Notes: generated by a model not told the origin, from the letters alone. A stretch of 64,000 bases of DNA from Curvularia sp. ZM96 (GCA_022457065.1 JAJGBQ010000001.1:1054001-1118000), one strand, 5' to 3'; shown: positions 47,576 through 58,967, counted from the stretch's first letter. Made by a program: numbers and translations.

Positions 47576-48653
47576 TCATCTGTTGCGCGTCTTGGCAAAC
47601 TTCTCGTGCCATTTACGCGCCGAAGGCTTGAGAGCTGGCGTTCCGCTGTCCGCCATCGTCGCTGATGCAGCCTTGCCTTTTGCCCGGATTGTGGTATCAG
47701 AGGGGAATTCATAGAAACCTTCAATGGCAGTGAGCTGTGCGTCCTTGCGCCAAACCTCTGGTAGGCGGTCCTCCCATGTGTCAGTAAAATCAGCAATCAA
47801 AAAGTCGTCACCGCGCCGGGCCTCGAGCAGGGTTTTTCCAGCAAAGACGACCGTCTTTGCTCGGTCGAGACACGACCATGGTCCGCTACTGTCAGTGTCG
47901 TCGGTTGCGAGGTATGCAAGGATTGCTTGTGTAAGAGATGCGGGATGCCCCTCTTCAGCTACAGCCGTTGCAACGTCGCTTGTCATGAACTGCTTGTCGA
48001 GTGGAATTCCCTCCGCCAACGCGGCAGCCATGATGGATCTCCATACGTGGGCCAGGGCACCCGGAGACGGCTGGTACGAGCCGTCGTCAGTTTCAAAGGC
48101 CATGAGCTGCGTCCATGCCGCCTGGCACTCTCCGTCCGAAAGGGGCATGTCGTTGAACACATGGGCCTTGTTCCTGCCGTTGGCAGTGGCGTCGACATCC
48201 CCAGCAACGATATCGTAGACTGGTAGCGTCTCTCTCAACAGGGGGATTGCAGAGGCGGTGGACGCGTAGAGCTCGAGCGTGGAGCTGCACAAAGCAATTG
48301 CGCGGGTGACAGGGATGGGTATCTCGTTGCCATGGGCTTCGAGGGCGGGCTGGGTCACGAAAAGAGAGTTTGACGTCTGGACCTGGCGCAGCTGGAACGA
48401 CTGGTTTGGCGTGCAGAGCACGGCATATGCAGGTTTCGTTGCAGAAGCGGCCTGCGACTTGATGGACAGCCTGGGGCGCGTGGTGAGAAAAGGTGTGTGT
48501 GTGCATCAACAAGACGCGACGGCGCACCTACAACGGGGGATCTGGCTTTTCCAACAGCTCAACGACTTCTGGCGGCAGCTCCAGCAGGCGGAAATGCTGG
48601 TGCTGGTGTGCTATGGAGATGGGCAGCCCGCCCTGGTCTTGCTGCGTGGCCAT
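47576..48653 (-). CDS. DCC1: Sister chromatid cohesion protein Dcc1 (338 aa)
   Basis: Two exons on the minus strand, 48653-48532 and 48470-47576, separated by a 61-nt intron (GTAGGT..CCAG). The N-terminal LLELPPEVVELLEK, then LLSIKSQAASATKPAYAVLCTPNQSFQLRQVQTSNSL, is the diagnostic Dcc1 opening. The rest follows the family: a winged-helix-type C-terminus with EGFYEFPSDTTIRA. Dcc1 joins Ctf8 and Ctf18 in the alternative RFC clamp loader and acts in cohesion and replication-fork PCNA loading in the nucleus. Divergent from the RhoGEF gene (614 bp between starts); 218 bp separate its stop from the hemerythrin-like gene start. Confidence 0.85.
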
Positions 48654-49267
48654 TGCTGTGCTGAAGCCACACGCCGTCTTCCCGGATGACCTGTAAATCT
48701 GCCGTCGACCCCTGGAGGAGAAGAGTGTAAGCTGCTATGACGACGGACGGGTATTTTCTTGTTTGTCGACACTGCGGGGTGCGTGGATGCGCAGCTAGCT
48801 CGCAGGCGGATCGGGCGATAGGCTGCAAGGGCAGCTATTCCACCAAAAATACCTGGCGTTGCGGTGATTAGGACCGGGACCCCCCATGCTGCAACTGCTC
48901 GCCCGTGTTGCACTTGGACAGGTTGCGCTCTAGTCTTCCCGCCCGCGCTTGGTCGCCGCTGCACGACCGCCTTGATTCGGGCTTCAACAAGTGCCAGCCT
49001 GCTTGTTGTTGTGTTTGCTCGAGACACGCGCCTGCTGCCCTCCTCTGCTGTATGGCTACCCGACTACTACCACGACACCCACACGCCGACCACGACAGTC
49101 ACCGCACCTACTCCCACGACGACCACGAAGACGACCACGACGACTACCCAGACCCTTGACCGTCTCCGCGCGCCTGCGCCATGCAAGCAATGTACTAATT
49201 GCCGCCCCGGTCACTTGCTTCGCTGTACCTATCCACCGCCGTCACTCGTTTCCACTCCCTCGACACC
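48654..49267. promoter_or_regulatory. Divergent promoter between DCC1 and RhoGEF genes
   Basis: GC-rich spacer. Near 49070-49150 a run of CAC/GAC-type triplets (CACGACGACC, ACCACGAAGACG) forms a purine/pyrimidine-biased leader of the RhoGEF gene. Confidence 0.5.
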
Positions 49268-52200
49268 ATGGTCGTCACAATTAACCCCGAGCCCGCGGCC
49301 CTGTCCGCAGACGACCTGTCGCTCTTCTACACAACCGACGAGCTGCTCTCGGGCTCGCCTGTTCTGATCTTCTACGGGCCCACGGCAACCTCGACTCAGG
49401 CGACGCATTCGCGCATCCAAGCCCACGTGTTTACGCCCGCCGGCCTGCAGAACTTCGCCCGCCTAATCATATCGCCCACTGCCACCTACTACAATGCCGT
49501 CACATGTCTGCCGCGTGAGGAACAGGGCGACGAAATATGCCGCGGACTCGCCTTCAGTCTATACAAGTACTTCCTCGAGCTGCCACCCGAAATTAAGAGT
49601 TCGTGGGGCAGACGGTATGGCTCGTCGGACAACCTACCCTCGGCGCCCAGGCTGTTTTCCGAGTCGCATGCTGCCATTGTCGCCGCCAAGATGGTCAAGG
49701 TTGAGAATGTAATGGATGTCATCATAGACGTGCGCCACGCTTTGGGCGAGCAGACCCTATCGTGGATAGACTTGGATGTTGTCTTGCCGCAGGGGAGCAT
49801 GAAGAAGATCAATCCTAGAGAGTCGGCTCAGTTTGACGAGGTCGAAGAAGACCTGACCCAGCAAAAGTATGGCGAATTCGCGCCGCTAATAAAGCTCCTC
49901 GGAGAGTCTGCATTCCTTCCCACGTCCAGGCTCCGCCGCGCGCCCTCGAAACCAACATCCCTCAATCGATCCCAGAATTTCTCAAGGAAACAGAAAGAGA
50001 CGCTTCGGCGGGAGATGTGCGAACTGTTGGACACGGAAGAGAACTATGTGAACAAATTGGACGAATTGGTTCACACAGTCGCGGTCGAGTTCCGGGAAAA
50101 AGCAAAACAAAAGTCGAGTTCCAGCGCCAGCCCGACTGAGCAAGCGCTGCGGAGTTTGTTTCCTCCTAGTCTCGACAAGATATTGGAAGTTAATTCGCAA
50201 TTCCTGGAAGCCCTGCGCGTAGTGCTGGAAGAATCAGAGAATGGCGCAATTGAAGACATAGAATCAGCCACGGACGACGTCTACATCGCACCTCTGCGAG
50301 GACAAAAGGATGCTCCCGACGTAACGGGCGCTGCAGCAGTCGCAAGGACGCTTCTTGAATGGTTGCCACAGTTTTCCGACTGCTACACTGACTACATGGC
50401 GGCCCATGGTGACTTCTCACAGCTGTTGAAGCACTTCACCAAAGACACAGCCTCCAGCTTCTCCAAGCGCGTTTACGAAACGGGCGAGCAGAGACTCACT
50501 TCCATGTTGATAGAGCCTGTACAACGCCTTCCACGATACAACTTGTACATTGACAATATTATCAAGCAGCTGCCAATGAGGCATCCAGCAATCAAACCAT
50601 TCCTCAAGGCAAGAGACATGATATCGGACATTTGCACAAGAGAAGGGCCTACTGCGCAGAAATTCAGAATCTCCGGTCGTCTACGCAAGATGGTTTCTTC
50701 GTGGCCATCAGGATGCAACCCACAAGGACGACTGATTACAGCTGTTGATTGCGTAGAGCTATCCCCGCCATACCACGGAGAACTCTCCGGACCAGCCACA
50801 GTATCTGGCATCATGGTGCTTTTTACTGACTATCTTATCATCCTGCAAAAGTCCGAGGATGGCTCGATCAACGCCCGTGGTTTGCTTGCTGAGCTCGACA
50901 ATCCCAAGTTTGCCGAATCATTTGACGGTACCACCGAACTTGCTTTCCACCAATATCTGAGTCTAAGCGATGTGTTTGTCAGCGAGCACTCGGAAGGAAA
51001 CATCCTGCAAGTCATATCTCCCATACCGATTGTCAGCACTTCCTCGCGGTCACGAAGTCGGGAGCAGCAGAGAGTCGGTATCCGCATGTTCTATCTGCAA
51101 GGCTCATATGAGGGCAAAGGACAAAAGTTTACAGAAGAGCTCACGAAAGCTCGTATCGAGGGCAGATTCTCTGAAGCAGAGCGAGAGGGCGATAAATGGG
51201 AAGTTCGAACCCTGCCTGGCGATTTGAACTTCTTCTCGTCCATCACGGAAGAAACGGGTGATCGAAAGATTGAAGGCCGGAGGGAGCCCGCAAGGGTACA
51301 GATTCTTATAGAGGGATCCAAATTCTCTCGTCCAATAGAGGTCGGCGACAATGGCATCGAGCTCACCATCACGATTTCGACCATCGGAGAAGGATTGTAT
51401 CTTTTAGACACCACTGGCACCAATGGATTCGCGGCGCGAGACAAACTGACCAGCCTCGAGTTCCTGCCTGTCCTAACAAAGCGTCTCACGAACTTCTTCC
51501 AGCTGCGCAACAGCGTAAAGAATGCAGCCCTGACTGATGCCTATCTGCGCCGGAACCACCAGATACTCAAGTCACTCGCTCTCGAAATGTACGAAATGGA
51601 GCAGGAGCGAGGCAGCAAGAGTCGTCCACATTCCCCAGTCAAGATGCTATCGAGCTTCTTTAGCGGAAGTGTGAGCAATCTCAGTGGTACCATCGGCAAG
51701 GAAGGTGGCGGCTCACGCAAGCTACAGCGAAATGCCCACACTTTGGGCGAGATACCTCGGATGCCACCACCTCTGCCTGCCGTGCCTGCTCGCGCTCAAA
51801 GCCGGGATGGCGAATCATCACGCCCTACTTCATCCAGTACTAACAAGAGCGCCACGTTTGCTGGCATGATGACGGACCCCATCTCGAAACTAGAAGAGAG
51901 TCTCGCGAATCTGACACTGGCCCTACTTGCGCGCAAAGGTAACATTGTTGGACGTTCGGTCCGTGCCAGGAATGTTGCAGATGAACTCGTTGTCAACGAA
52001 CTGTACAACACTGTGCTTGAGAATCCTGGGAACCTCGATCTGGCCAGCCAGTCGTCAGTTGACGTCTTGTTCGCAGTATTTGAAAAGTTTCTGAGTATCG
52101 CTTGGAGAGAGCGCATGGGTCCTGTCCTCTCTCATGCTACGCTAGTTTCATTGCAAATGCGATCGGACACCCTCAATCCTGAGGAGTTTGAGGAGTTTTT

Positions 52201-53872
52201 CAGAAACATGCTCGATCAATTTGCGCCTCCCAATCAACGAGCATTCAGGGCGGTCATCAATCTATTGGCCGAGCTGCTGGATGGAACCAGCAACGATGGA
52301 GACCGCGGGATCCTCACTGCAGCGTTTGCTGAGATGCTGGTCCCTGCTGGAAATTCACACGACTTCATATCGCTGATGGATCGTTTGGTGGAAGATATCG
52401 ATGTACTCTTTCCACCTCAGACACCCGGTGTCGGTACGCCAATCTATGGGTCTATAGACTCTAAAGGCCGCCTGGCAGCTGGCTCAATCAACTCGAACAC
52501 GTCTCTCAGGAGACGGTTTGGACTTGGCACATTGACTCGGGAAAACAGCAAAAATGAGAACGATTCAAAGGTGGGATCGTTGTGGCGTTCGCTAAGTAAG
52601 AACAGCCATACAGACACACAGCCACCGAGCATATCGAGAAACGGAGTCGGGCCACTTGCTCGCTCCAACTCGACAGACGCTTCAGCGCGCCTCTCGCCCA
52701 AGCGACCCTCATCTCGCGATCGGCCGACGGTACTGGGCGCGTTCAGCTTCGAGTCGCCAACCTCGAACAACCGGCCGTATAGTGGTGTTCTTGGAACCAT
52801 TGGAGAGGTACCACCCAATGCTGGGCCTCCCCGCAAGAAACGCCGCTCTTCTCTGAGCGATCTCAAGACATTACAAGATGCTGACGATGTACCTGAGTGG
52901 TCCCCCGAGGCTCCTCGCAAGACCGAGTCGACACTTCGCCACGAGACGCGGCAGATTAGCGATTCGCCTCGCCCCCAGACGCCATCGGGAACGGCGGTGC
53001 TCAACAAGCATACATCATCGATACCCACGCCTGCACGGCTTGGATCCCCGATGCGACTGGAGAAGAAGGAAAACGCACCAACGGGCTCAGAACGTCCAGG
53101 GCACGCACGGTCAAAGTCGATTACGCCAAAACTGGAGGTTAAAGATGAGGTAACCATCAAGTCGCTTAGCCCTACGAAGAAGCGAAGCGAGACCATTTCT
53201 GGTATTCCAAGCCTCCGGCCTACAGGCTCTGGGTTACATGAGCGCACAGGGTCTGGCAACACGGTCAAACTTCCTTCCACACCACGGTCGCCTACGAAAA
53301 TGGGGGTTGGATCGACCAGTCCACCCAAGAGGCTCCGGATGCAGTCGCCACAAAAGCTGCGTGAGCGATTGCAGGTTCAAGAGCAGGACATTGCGGAAGC
53401 ATCGAATGCATTGCAGAGCGAGTTGAGCGCTATTGGACAGGAGCTGAGTACCAAGGGCACACCGCGACTCACGACTCAAAGCTCTGCCCCATCGCTGTCA
53501 CTTACGAATGGAGCCAGATCAGCCGAGGCACGGATTGCAGTTCTGGAGAAGCAGCTCAAGGCGACACTGGAATTGCTGTCGTCGCGCACATCGGGGATAG
53601 CGAATGATGTGGCTACGTCTCTGCAGGTGTCGGAAGCGCGCTGCAAGCATCTGGACCAACTGTACCGCGATGTAAACGCAGAGAACGAGGCGCTGTACGC
53701 ACGGTTCAACGAAGAGTTGGAGAAGGTGACAAGCAGTGCGCGCAAGGGCAGGGCCAGCGAGGAGGTGGAGCGACGGTTGAAGTCGAGCGAAGAAGAGGCT
53801 GCGCGACTAAGGAAAGAAAACGCACGGCTGAAAAGAGAGGTTGCAGGCTTGAAGGCGCAAATCAGGGAGTGA
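49268..53872 (+). CDS. Rho guanine nucleotide exchange factor, DH-PH plus RhoGAP-like region (1534 aa)
   Basis: Single exon from ACACCATGG. Residues about 1-200 are ordered and may be a degenerate domain. The DH domain runs about 240-460 (REMCELLDTEENYVNKLDELV; then the signature EPVQRLPRYNLYIDNI). A PH-like region follows (about 465-760, SGIMVLFTDYLIILQK). Residues about 870-1050 resemble a RhoGAP fold (FAPPNQRAFRAVINLLAELL, LTAAFAEMLVP), though a catalytic Arg finger is not evident. The next 400 residues are Ser/Pro/Arg-rich and disordered, and the tail is a coiled coil (about 1480-1534, EEVERRLKSSEEEAARLRKEN). It would activate a Rho/Cdc42-type GTPase in polarity or septation. Divergent from DCC1. 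Confidence 0.9.
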   Translation: MVVTINPEPAALSADDLSLFYTTDELLSGSPVLIFYGPTATSTQATHSRIQAHVFTPAGLQNFARLIISPTATYYNAVTCLPREEQGDEICRGLAFSLYKYFLELPPEIKSSWGRRYGSSDNLPSAPRLFSESHAAIVAAKMVKVENVMDVIIDVRHALGEQTLSWIDLDVVLPQGSMKKINPRESAQFDEVEEDLTQQKYGEFAPLIKLLGESAFLPTSRLRRAPSKPTSLNRSQNFSRKQKETLRREMCELLDTEENYVNKLDELVHTVAVEFREKAKQKSSSSASPTEQALRSLFPPSLDKILEVNSQFLEALRVVLEESENGAIEDIESATDDVYIAPLRGQKDAPDVTGAAAVARTLLEWLPQFSDCYTDYMAAHGDFSQLLKHFTKDTASSFSKRVYETGEQRLTSMLIEPVQRLPRYNLYIDNIIKQLPMRHPAIKPFLKARDMISDICTREGPTAQKFRISGRLRKMVSSWPSGCNPQGRLITAVDCVELSPPYHGELSGPATVSGIMVLFTDYLIILQKSEDGSINARGLLAELDNPKFAESFDGTTELAFHQYLSLSDVFVSEHSEGNILQVISPIPIVSTSSRSRSREQQRVGIRMFYLQGSYEGKGQKFTEELTKARIEGRFSEAEREGDKWEVRTLPGDLNFFSSITEETGDRKIEGRREPARVQILIEGSKFSRPIEVGDNGIELTITISTIGEGLYLLDTTGTNGFAARDKLTSLEFLPVLTKRLTNFFQLRNSVKNAALTDAYLRRNHQILKSLALEMYEMEQERGSKSRPHSPVKMLSSFFSGSVSNLSGTIGKEGGGSRKLQRNAHTLGEIPRMPPPLPAVPARAQSRDGESSRPTSSSTNKSATFAGMMTDPISKLEESLANLTLALLARKGNIVGRSVRARNVADELVVNELYNTVLENPGNLDLASQSSVDVLFAVFEKFLSIAWRERMGPVLSHATLVSLQMRSDTLNPEEFEEFFRNMLDQFAPPNQRAFRAVINLLAELLDGTSNDGDRGILTAAFAEMLVPAGNSHDFISLMDRLVEDIDVLFPPQTPGVGTPIYGSIDSKGRLAAGSINSNTSLRRRFGLGTLTRENSKNENDSKVGSLWRSLSKNSHTDTQPPSISRNGVGPLARSNSTDASARLSPKRPSSRDRPTVLGAFSFESPTSNNRPYSGVLGTIGEVPPNAGPPRKKRRSSLSDLKTLQDADDVPEWSPEAPRKTESTLRHETRQISDSPRPQTPSGTAVLNKHTSSIPTPARLGSPMRLEKKENAPTGSERPGHARSKSITPKLEVKDEVTIKSLSPTKKRSETISGIPSLRPTGSGLHERTGSGNTVKLPSTPRSPTKMGVGSTSPPKRLRMQSPQKLRERLQVQEQDIAEASNALQSELSAIGQELSTKGTPRLTTQSSAPSLSLTNGARSAEARIAVLEKQLKATLELLSSRTSGIANDVATSLQVSEARCKHLDQLYRDVNAENEALYARFNEELEKVTSSARKGRASEEVERRLKSSEEEAARLRKENARLKREVAGLKAQIRE

Positions 53873-55081
53873 GCCAGGCCGCGCTGACTGCTCTGTACTC
53901 TTTTTCTTTCTCTTCCCCGGCTTCAGTAGTACCATAGGCCGGGTCGAGAATCGTGTATACATGTACTTGTTTCGCCGAGCGGCCAGTCTTGCCAGCAGCG
54001 GGCGAGCGTGGGCTACGATGGCATGACACGGCGTTGTGTAGGGTTTAGAGAGCAATATACCATGTGCAGTGTTTCAGGAAGCACTTTTCTCTCACACACT
54101 TGGTATACTATAGCATGTACATGTAATGTAAGCAGGTCGTAGTTATGTAGTGGTACTAGGCGGTGGTATGTCGAGAGGACGCGCAAGCAAGGGGTCCTGG
54201 CCAGGGTATGCCGGCCGTCTGGAGGCTCAACCCCGCTAGTTTATGCATGTGTTGGCAGAAGAGCCGACAGCCTATCTTGTGCCGCGGCTATCTTCCTACA
54301 TAGACGCACTATCACCATGTAAGTATGTCCGTGGTGCATTCCCGGCGCCGCCCCCGCTCCCCCTGTGCCGACGCTGCGAACAATACGATGCTGGCCTCAT
54401 GCTGCCTGACAATACGATAGCATACGAGGGCCTGAGAAGCACCGAGGGCGAGCAGCACTGCTGTTTCAGCAAAAGGGAATTGCGTTGCTATTTCGGGCCT
54501 TAACGGGCGCACTGTGCGGCACACTAGAGCCAGAGCCGCCAAAGCACAACGTTTCGTCTTCGGAAACGGGCCCTCTGGATGACGATCGCCTAGCAGGTGC
54601 CAGCAGCTGTAGTTGGCCGCCTTCTCCACGACAAACAACCGCGACAGACGCGTAGGCCTCCGTCGTCGTTTGCGCCAGTGCGCGTTACTTGTTGCTTGTG
54701 CTTGCGGGTTGTGCTTGGTCGTCCCAAGGAACAAGAAAGGGCGCGCAGTGCGTCTATTACTTCATGTAAGCTCTCCTTCCTATTACTCCCTCGCACCCGC
54801 CGGAACCCGCATCCGTGCGCCGCGCTCACCCAAACCAACCACACGAAACGTCCGCTCCAACTCCACTGCCATTGACTCTGTCGCGTGCTCGAGAAGTCTC
54901 CATGGCAAGGAGCAGCAATGACCCTCCACGCTGCATCGCCATCTGAAAGCTCCTCTGTCTACCTGCCCTCTTGCTCCTCAGGCAAACGCCGCAGCATTCA
55001 TCCGAAACCCATCGAGTTCCAACCACCTTGCGCTTCTCTGTTCCACTTCCCCGACCTGGCTGACCCTAACCCTTCGAGACC
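53873..55081. other. Intergenic region with uORF-bearing leader
   Basis: No protein gene supported. The last 180 bases contain a 14-codon uORF (54902-54946) and a second ATG at 54918 whose frame overlaps the main start and ends at 55097. A GTAAGC donor at 54766 and AG at 54980-54981 would allow a leader intron that removes both. Confidence 0.4.
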
Positions 55082-56587
55082 ATGGCCTGGTTCATGAGAG
55101 GCGTCCAGAGCGCCGTCTTCCACTACGCTTCCTGCGCCCCCTGTACCGGCTACAGCGACGGCAGAAGAAGACGCAAAGCCGCCAAAGAGGCCCGGAAACT
55201 GCGAGAGAAGCTGGAGCTCGAGCAGCCCGGCGAATATCACCACCCCGAGCCCACCGGCACCAATGCATACTGGAGCGAGGAGATTGCCATGGGCCCGGGG
55301 CCGCCTCCGCGAAGAGCTCGGAGGACGAACACACCACATGGCGGCAGCTCTAGAGGTCTGCCCACACGGGGAACACAAAGCTCGACGTTGAGCAAGGGTG
55401 GAAGCAGCATCGATGTCGCCCATGGGGCCGAAAACCGGCTCAGCGACGACACACTCGACGACGATGACGAAACCTGGAATCACAAGCGCTATCAGAGGGA
55501 AGACGAGGACCTGTGGGGTTACGACGACCACTCGACCGCGCTGGAACAAACTATCACGGGCTCATCTGTAGGGGGTGGCGGCTATCAAATGCGAAGACCA
55601 AACGTGTCGAGAGCCGGAAGCTACTATGTCGCACGCGCGCCCCCGGTCAACGAGCTGCACCCACCCGTCGTTAGTCTGCCATCTCCCGATCCCGCAGAAA
55701 ACCGGTGGATGCTTCAACCCCCGCCCAAGGCCAGCGTAATGTCAGGAAAGGAGCGAGCAACAAACCGGAGTCGTAGCGGCAGCGGCGCAAGTAGTCGTGT
55801 AGAGCTGAGTCTGGGTCGCCAGGTTAGCACGAGGCACCTGATGCACAAGCTCGAGCGAGGAGAGACGCCCGACCGGCTTACCAACTCCCCAAATGGCTCT
55901 TACTCCACCCTCTCATACGGTCGCTGCAGGACGCCCCAAGCTCGACCCCCTTCCGCCACTAGCATCTCACCAAACAGAAAAAGAAGAGATACCGCCATGG
56001 CTCGTGACCTCGGCATCGCACGTACAGACACCGCCAGTACCCACCAATCCTCTGCAGACCCAATGGACAACACTGTTCGGGGTATCGCACCTATTCCAGA
56101 CCTCAAGGCAGTCCGTGCCCGCCAGAGCCGACCCGCCCTCTCCACTGTCTTCTCTAGCAACTCGGGACGAGAAGACTCGACTACTGAGATCCCTGTGAAC
56201 CACGATGACGAGAACACTTCCCCTATGCCAGCAAAACCCAAGCCTGCATACCATGGTTCTACAGCTACTCCGACCCACGAGTCAGGGACCAGGCATCGAG
56301 TACCACTCGGCACTTCGGACGTCTCCTCCCTAAACTGTCTCCAAGATCTTGTTTCGCCGCAGGCTTTGCTCAACTCGCGATTCGTCTCTGCACCCCTAGT
56401 CGAAGCCAAGATCCGGCTCCCACCCTCAGAAGAAAACATGGCTGCCCGAGCGCGAAAACAAGGGACTTCCAAACACCCAGATGACGACAATGACGATGAA
56501 GCAGAAGCCATTGTCAATGTTCCTTTTGACCGTGAATCCGGACCTCCAGAGAAAGATCCCAGTTTTAGATGGAGTGTCGACTTTTAA
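55082..56587 (+). CDS. Basic, largely disordered protein with hydrophobic N-terminus (501 aa)
   Basis: Single exon starting ACCATGG. The N-terminal 27 residues (MAWFMRGVQSAVFHYASCAPCTGYSDG) are mildly hydrophobic with two Cys that could be acylated, followed by a basic helix (RRRRKAAKEARKLREKLELEQ). This layout suggests peripheral membrane attachment, which is inferred. The rest is Ser/Pro/Arg-rich, with acidic patches (DDTLDDDDETW) and a conserved-looking LQDLVSPQALLNSRFVSAPLVEAK near residues 420-440. It ends EKDPSFRWSVDF. No catalytic domain seen. I recall similar proteins in other Pezizomycotina, but function is unknown. Confidence 0.8.
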   Translation: MAWFMRGVQSAVFHYASCAPCTGYSDGRRRRKAAKEARKLREKLELEQPGEYHHPEPTGTNAYWSEEIAMGPGPPPRRARRTNTPHGGSSRGLPTRGTQSSTLSKGGSSIDVAHGAENRLSDDTLDDDDETWNHKRYQREDEDLWGYDDHSTALEQTITGSSVGGGGYQMRRPNVSRAGSYYVARAPPVNELHPPVVSLPSPDPAENRWMLQPPPKASVMSGKERATNRSRSGSGASSRVELSLGRQVSTRHLMHKLERGETPDRLTNSPNGSYSTLSYGRCRTPQARPPSATSISPNRKRRDTAMARDLGIARTDTASTHQSSADPMDNTVRGIAPIPDLKAVRARQSRPALSTVFSSNSGREDSTTEIPVNHDDENTSPMPAKPKPAYHGSTATPTHESGTRHRVPLGTSDVSSLNCLQDLVSPQALLNSRFVSAPLVEAKIRLPPSEENMAARARKQGTSKHPDDDNDDEAEAIVNVPFDRESGPPEKDPSFRWSVDF

Positions 56588-58407
56588 GTTTCGTCATTGA
56601 CATTACACGAGCTGTGTCCGTGATATTCATAGGCTTTGATTACAGTACCTGCCCACTTTTTCGCTCCGAACTCACAAGCATGATCAACCAGCATCTTCAT
56701 TGCTAAAAACGCAGAAAGACATGATACAGACTCGGGCTCCTTCTACACTTACACTGCACTACTACACACAGAAACAAAGATCAACATGGTATACATATCG
56801 TACCCACCCATCGGCACTGTAGTGTGTCGAAAGCATACCTTTTCTTCTTATCTTTCCCTTCTCCCCTTCCAACTCGGGGAATCTCCTTTCGTCGACCTTT
56901 TTTTTCCTTTTTGGCGAAAACATCAATTCTGCCTACTGTCTCACACTTGTTCTCTTTTTTCCTCTTCTTCTTCTTTCTTCTGTCCAATCAGCGATTTTGG
57001 TTTTTTTAAAGCGCAGCGCGAAAAACAGCAATCTTGCATTCTTGGATATAGACACGACCGATATGACACTCATAACATTCGCGGCGTTTTTTTTTCCTTT
57101 TTTCCCTTTTCCTTTGACTTTTGAGTTTGGGTTCGGAGAGATACAGGGCATTGCTGGCATCGTCTTTTTGGTTTTTTATTTCCTTTGTAGTTGTTGTTGT
57201 ATCGTCGTCGTCTTGGTTACTGCTACTGCTACTGCTGTTGTTGGTAGTAGTGGTTGCAGTTATCTTCATTTCCCAATGTATATATCTTTGCATTAGTATC
57301 ACATTAGGTTTAAAGTCGCTGGTCATCACTTTGCTTGAAAAGAAGTAAGGTCGTGGTCACGTTGCCTCACGCTGGTCGTTTGAGTGGCATGTGCAAGACG
57401 CTTTCCTACTATGTGCTTTGGACTGAAAGGGCTTGTTTGAGTGATTGTAGTATCAGTGATGTCATGTGTGATTGTAAGTTGGTTAATTAACGAGAATATG
57501 TTTCCTTAGGCATGCATGGGAAGAGTCTCCTCTCCTAGCGTCTTTCTTCGGCGTACGTCTTCCTGCTTTTGCTATCCAGGTGACGATGCCCATACACATG
57601 CACGTGGCTGTCCTCACTACCAAAAAAACTGTCAGCGGCACGTCTATCTCCATCTTACTCACCACTATCACATCTAGACCGCGTTCAACTCACTCCAAAG
57701 AGAAGAAAAGAAAAATAAGCAGTAAGAAAAGAACGAGACAATAGCACCCAGCCTTCTTCTTTTTCTCCACAGCACGAGAAGAAGAAAAAGAAAGACGTGC
57801 CTTGTGCCACTATCACACCGATTGTAACCGTAACAGTTAGCGGTGCCACTCCGCCGCCCGCCCGCCCGACGACGACAACGACGACGGCTGCTTCCGTCCC
57901 AATTGCTTGTGCGCATATTTGGGCGCGTGCTCTCATGCTGATCACGCTGGTATACTAACCACTTAGGCACCATCACCAGTACGGTGACACTATTCGCTAT
58001 TGATGGCGTCGCCTTGTTCTTACTGCCAAGTGTACGGAGTTAGTTTTTTTAGTTTCTCCAGCTGTATTTCCAGTGATACCGCACGCCATAGCGGATGGAG
58101 GAGAGACAGTGGGAAAATTCCAAGCCAACCAACTTTCGTTGATCAATAACTTTTTGCTTTTCCCCTTCTTTCCCACTCGACTCGGCTCGTCTTGCTCTCG
58201 TTTCCTGGGTGTGCTTTTTGCTTGTTTCTTTTACGCCTTTCCGCTGTGGCTGAGCTACTGCCGTCGTCGTCGTGACTGTGTACATGTGTATGCATATGTG
58301 TATGTGTGTGACGATGCAAGGTAAAGGCATTTACCAGATGCATTTACTTCGAAGAAAAATAAAAGAGGAGCGAAGCCAAGGCGCACTGTACGTCTCTCCT
58401 ACATCCG
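56588..58407. other. 1.8-kb low-complexity intergenic region
   Basis: Long T/C-rich tracts at about 56836-57180 on the plus strand, a GTT/GCT trinucleotide repeat at about 57186-57260 and TG-rich sequence at about 58275-58312. Between 57560 and 58030 short open pieces encode Thr/Val-rich peptides (TITPIVTVTVSGATPPP; TITSTVTLF) like parts of fungal cell-wall proteins, but I cannot join them into a gene. Confidence 0.45.
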
Positions 58408-58561
58408 GAGAAACCGGAAGATGGTGGCGTACAAAACCACACTGCATTTTAGTAATACCATCACTTTTGAAAGTAGTTGTAGGGGTCACAGTTGCTTTTT
58501 ACTGTGCTGACTGCGTAGGTGAGCTCGTGTTGATTTTTCGGTTTTACTGGGTGTGGGAGAG
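58408..58561 (+). repeat. Dispersed repeat, copy B
   Basis: Same orientation as copy A at 24010-24230. The last 57 bases (58505-58561) match copy A at 51 of 57 positions; the first part is more diverged, and about 65 bases between the blocks in copy A are absent. It ends 407 bases upstream of the small membrane-protein frame at 58968. Confidence 0.7.
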
Positions 58562-58967
58562 TGCACGCACGCACGTTTCTCTCAACCAAAGAAAGAAATC
58601 AAGCGAACGAGGTTCTGGAACGGAAAAGGAATGAAAATTGTCGAGTTGCATCGTGAAGTGGTATGTTGGTTGAGGGAACAAAAAGTTGGGGTGATATAGT
58701 AGTATAGGGCTCGCAAGGCCCAGATCTCTTGAAGCAATCAATCGTACGATTCACACACCCACACATCTTATACGGTATACGAGCCTCGGGATCAGCATTA
58801 CATCGGCGGGATACGAGCGAGTTTGTTTAGTTTCCGGCGCCTTGCGCTCGTTTCCCACACGCACACTTACGCCACAAAGAAGGGTGGATTGCGCTACCGA
58901 AAGCTTGCGAGTCATTTGGGCTACAGATTCGGCACACCCCTCTTTCAACACACAGCAACCATCCGCC

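Noticed and set aside
48864..49367. 167-codon Thr/Pro-rich frame upstream of and overlapping the RhoGEF start
   Set aside because: It arises from the CAC/GAC triplet-biased leader and overlaps a much stronger gene in another frame.
52444..53328. 294-codon open frame on the minus strand inside the RhoGEF gene
   Set aside because: It is the antisense shadow of a well-supported coding exon; no start context or domain.
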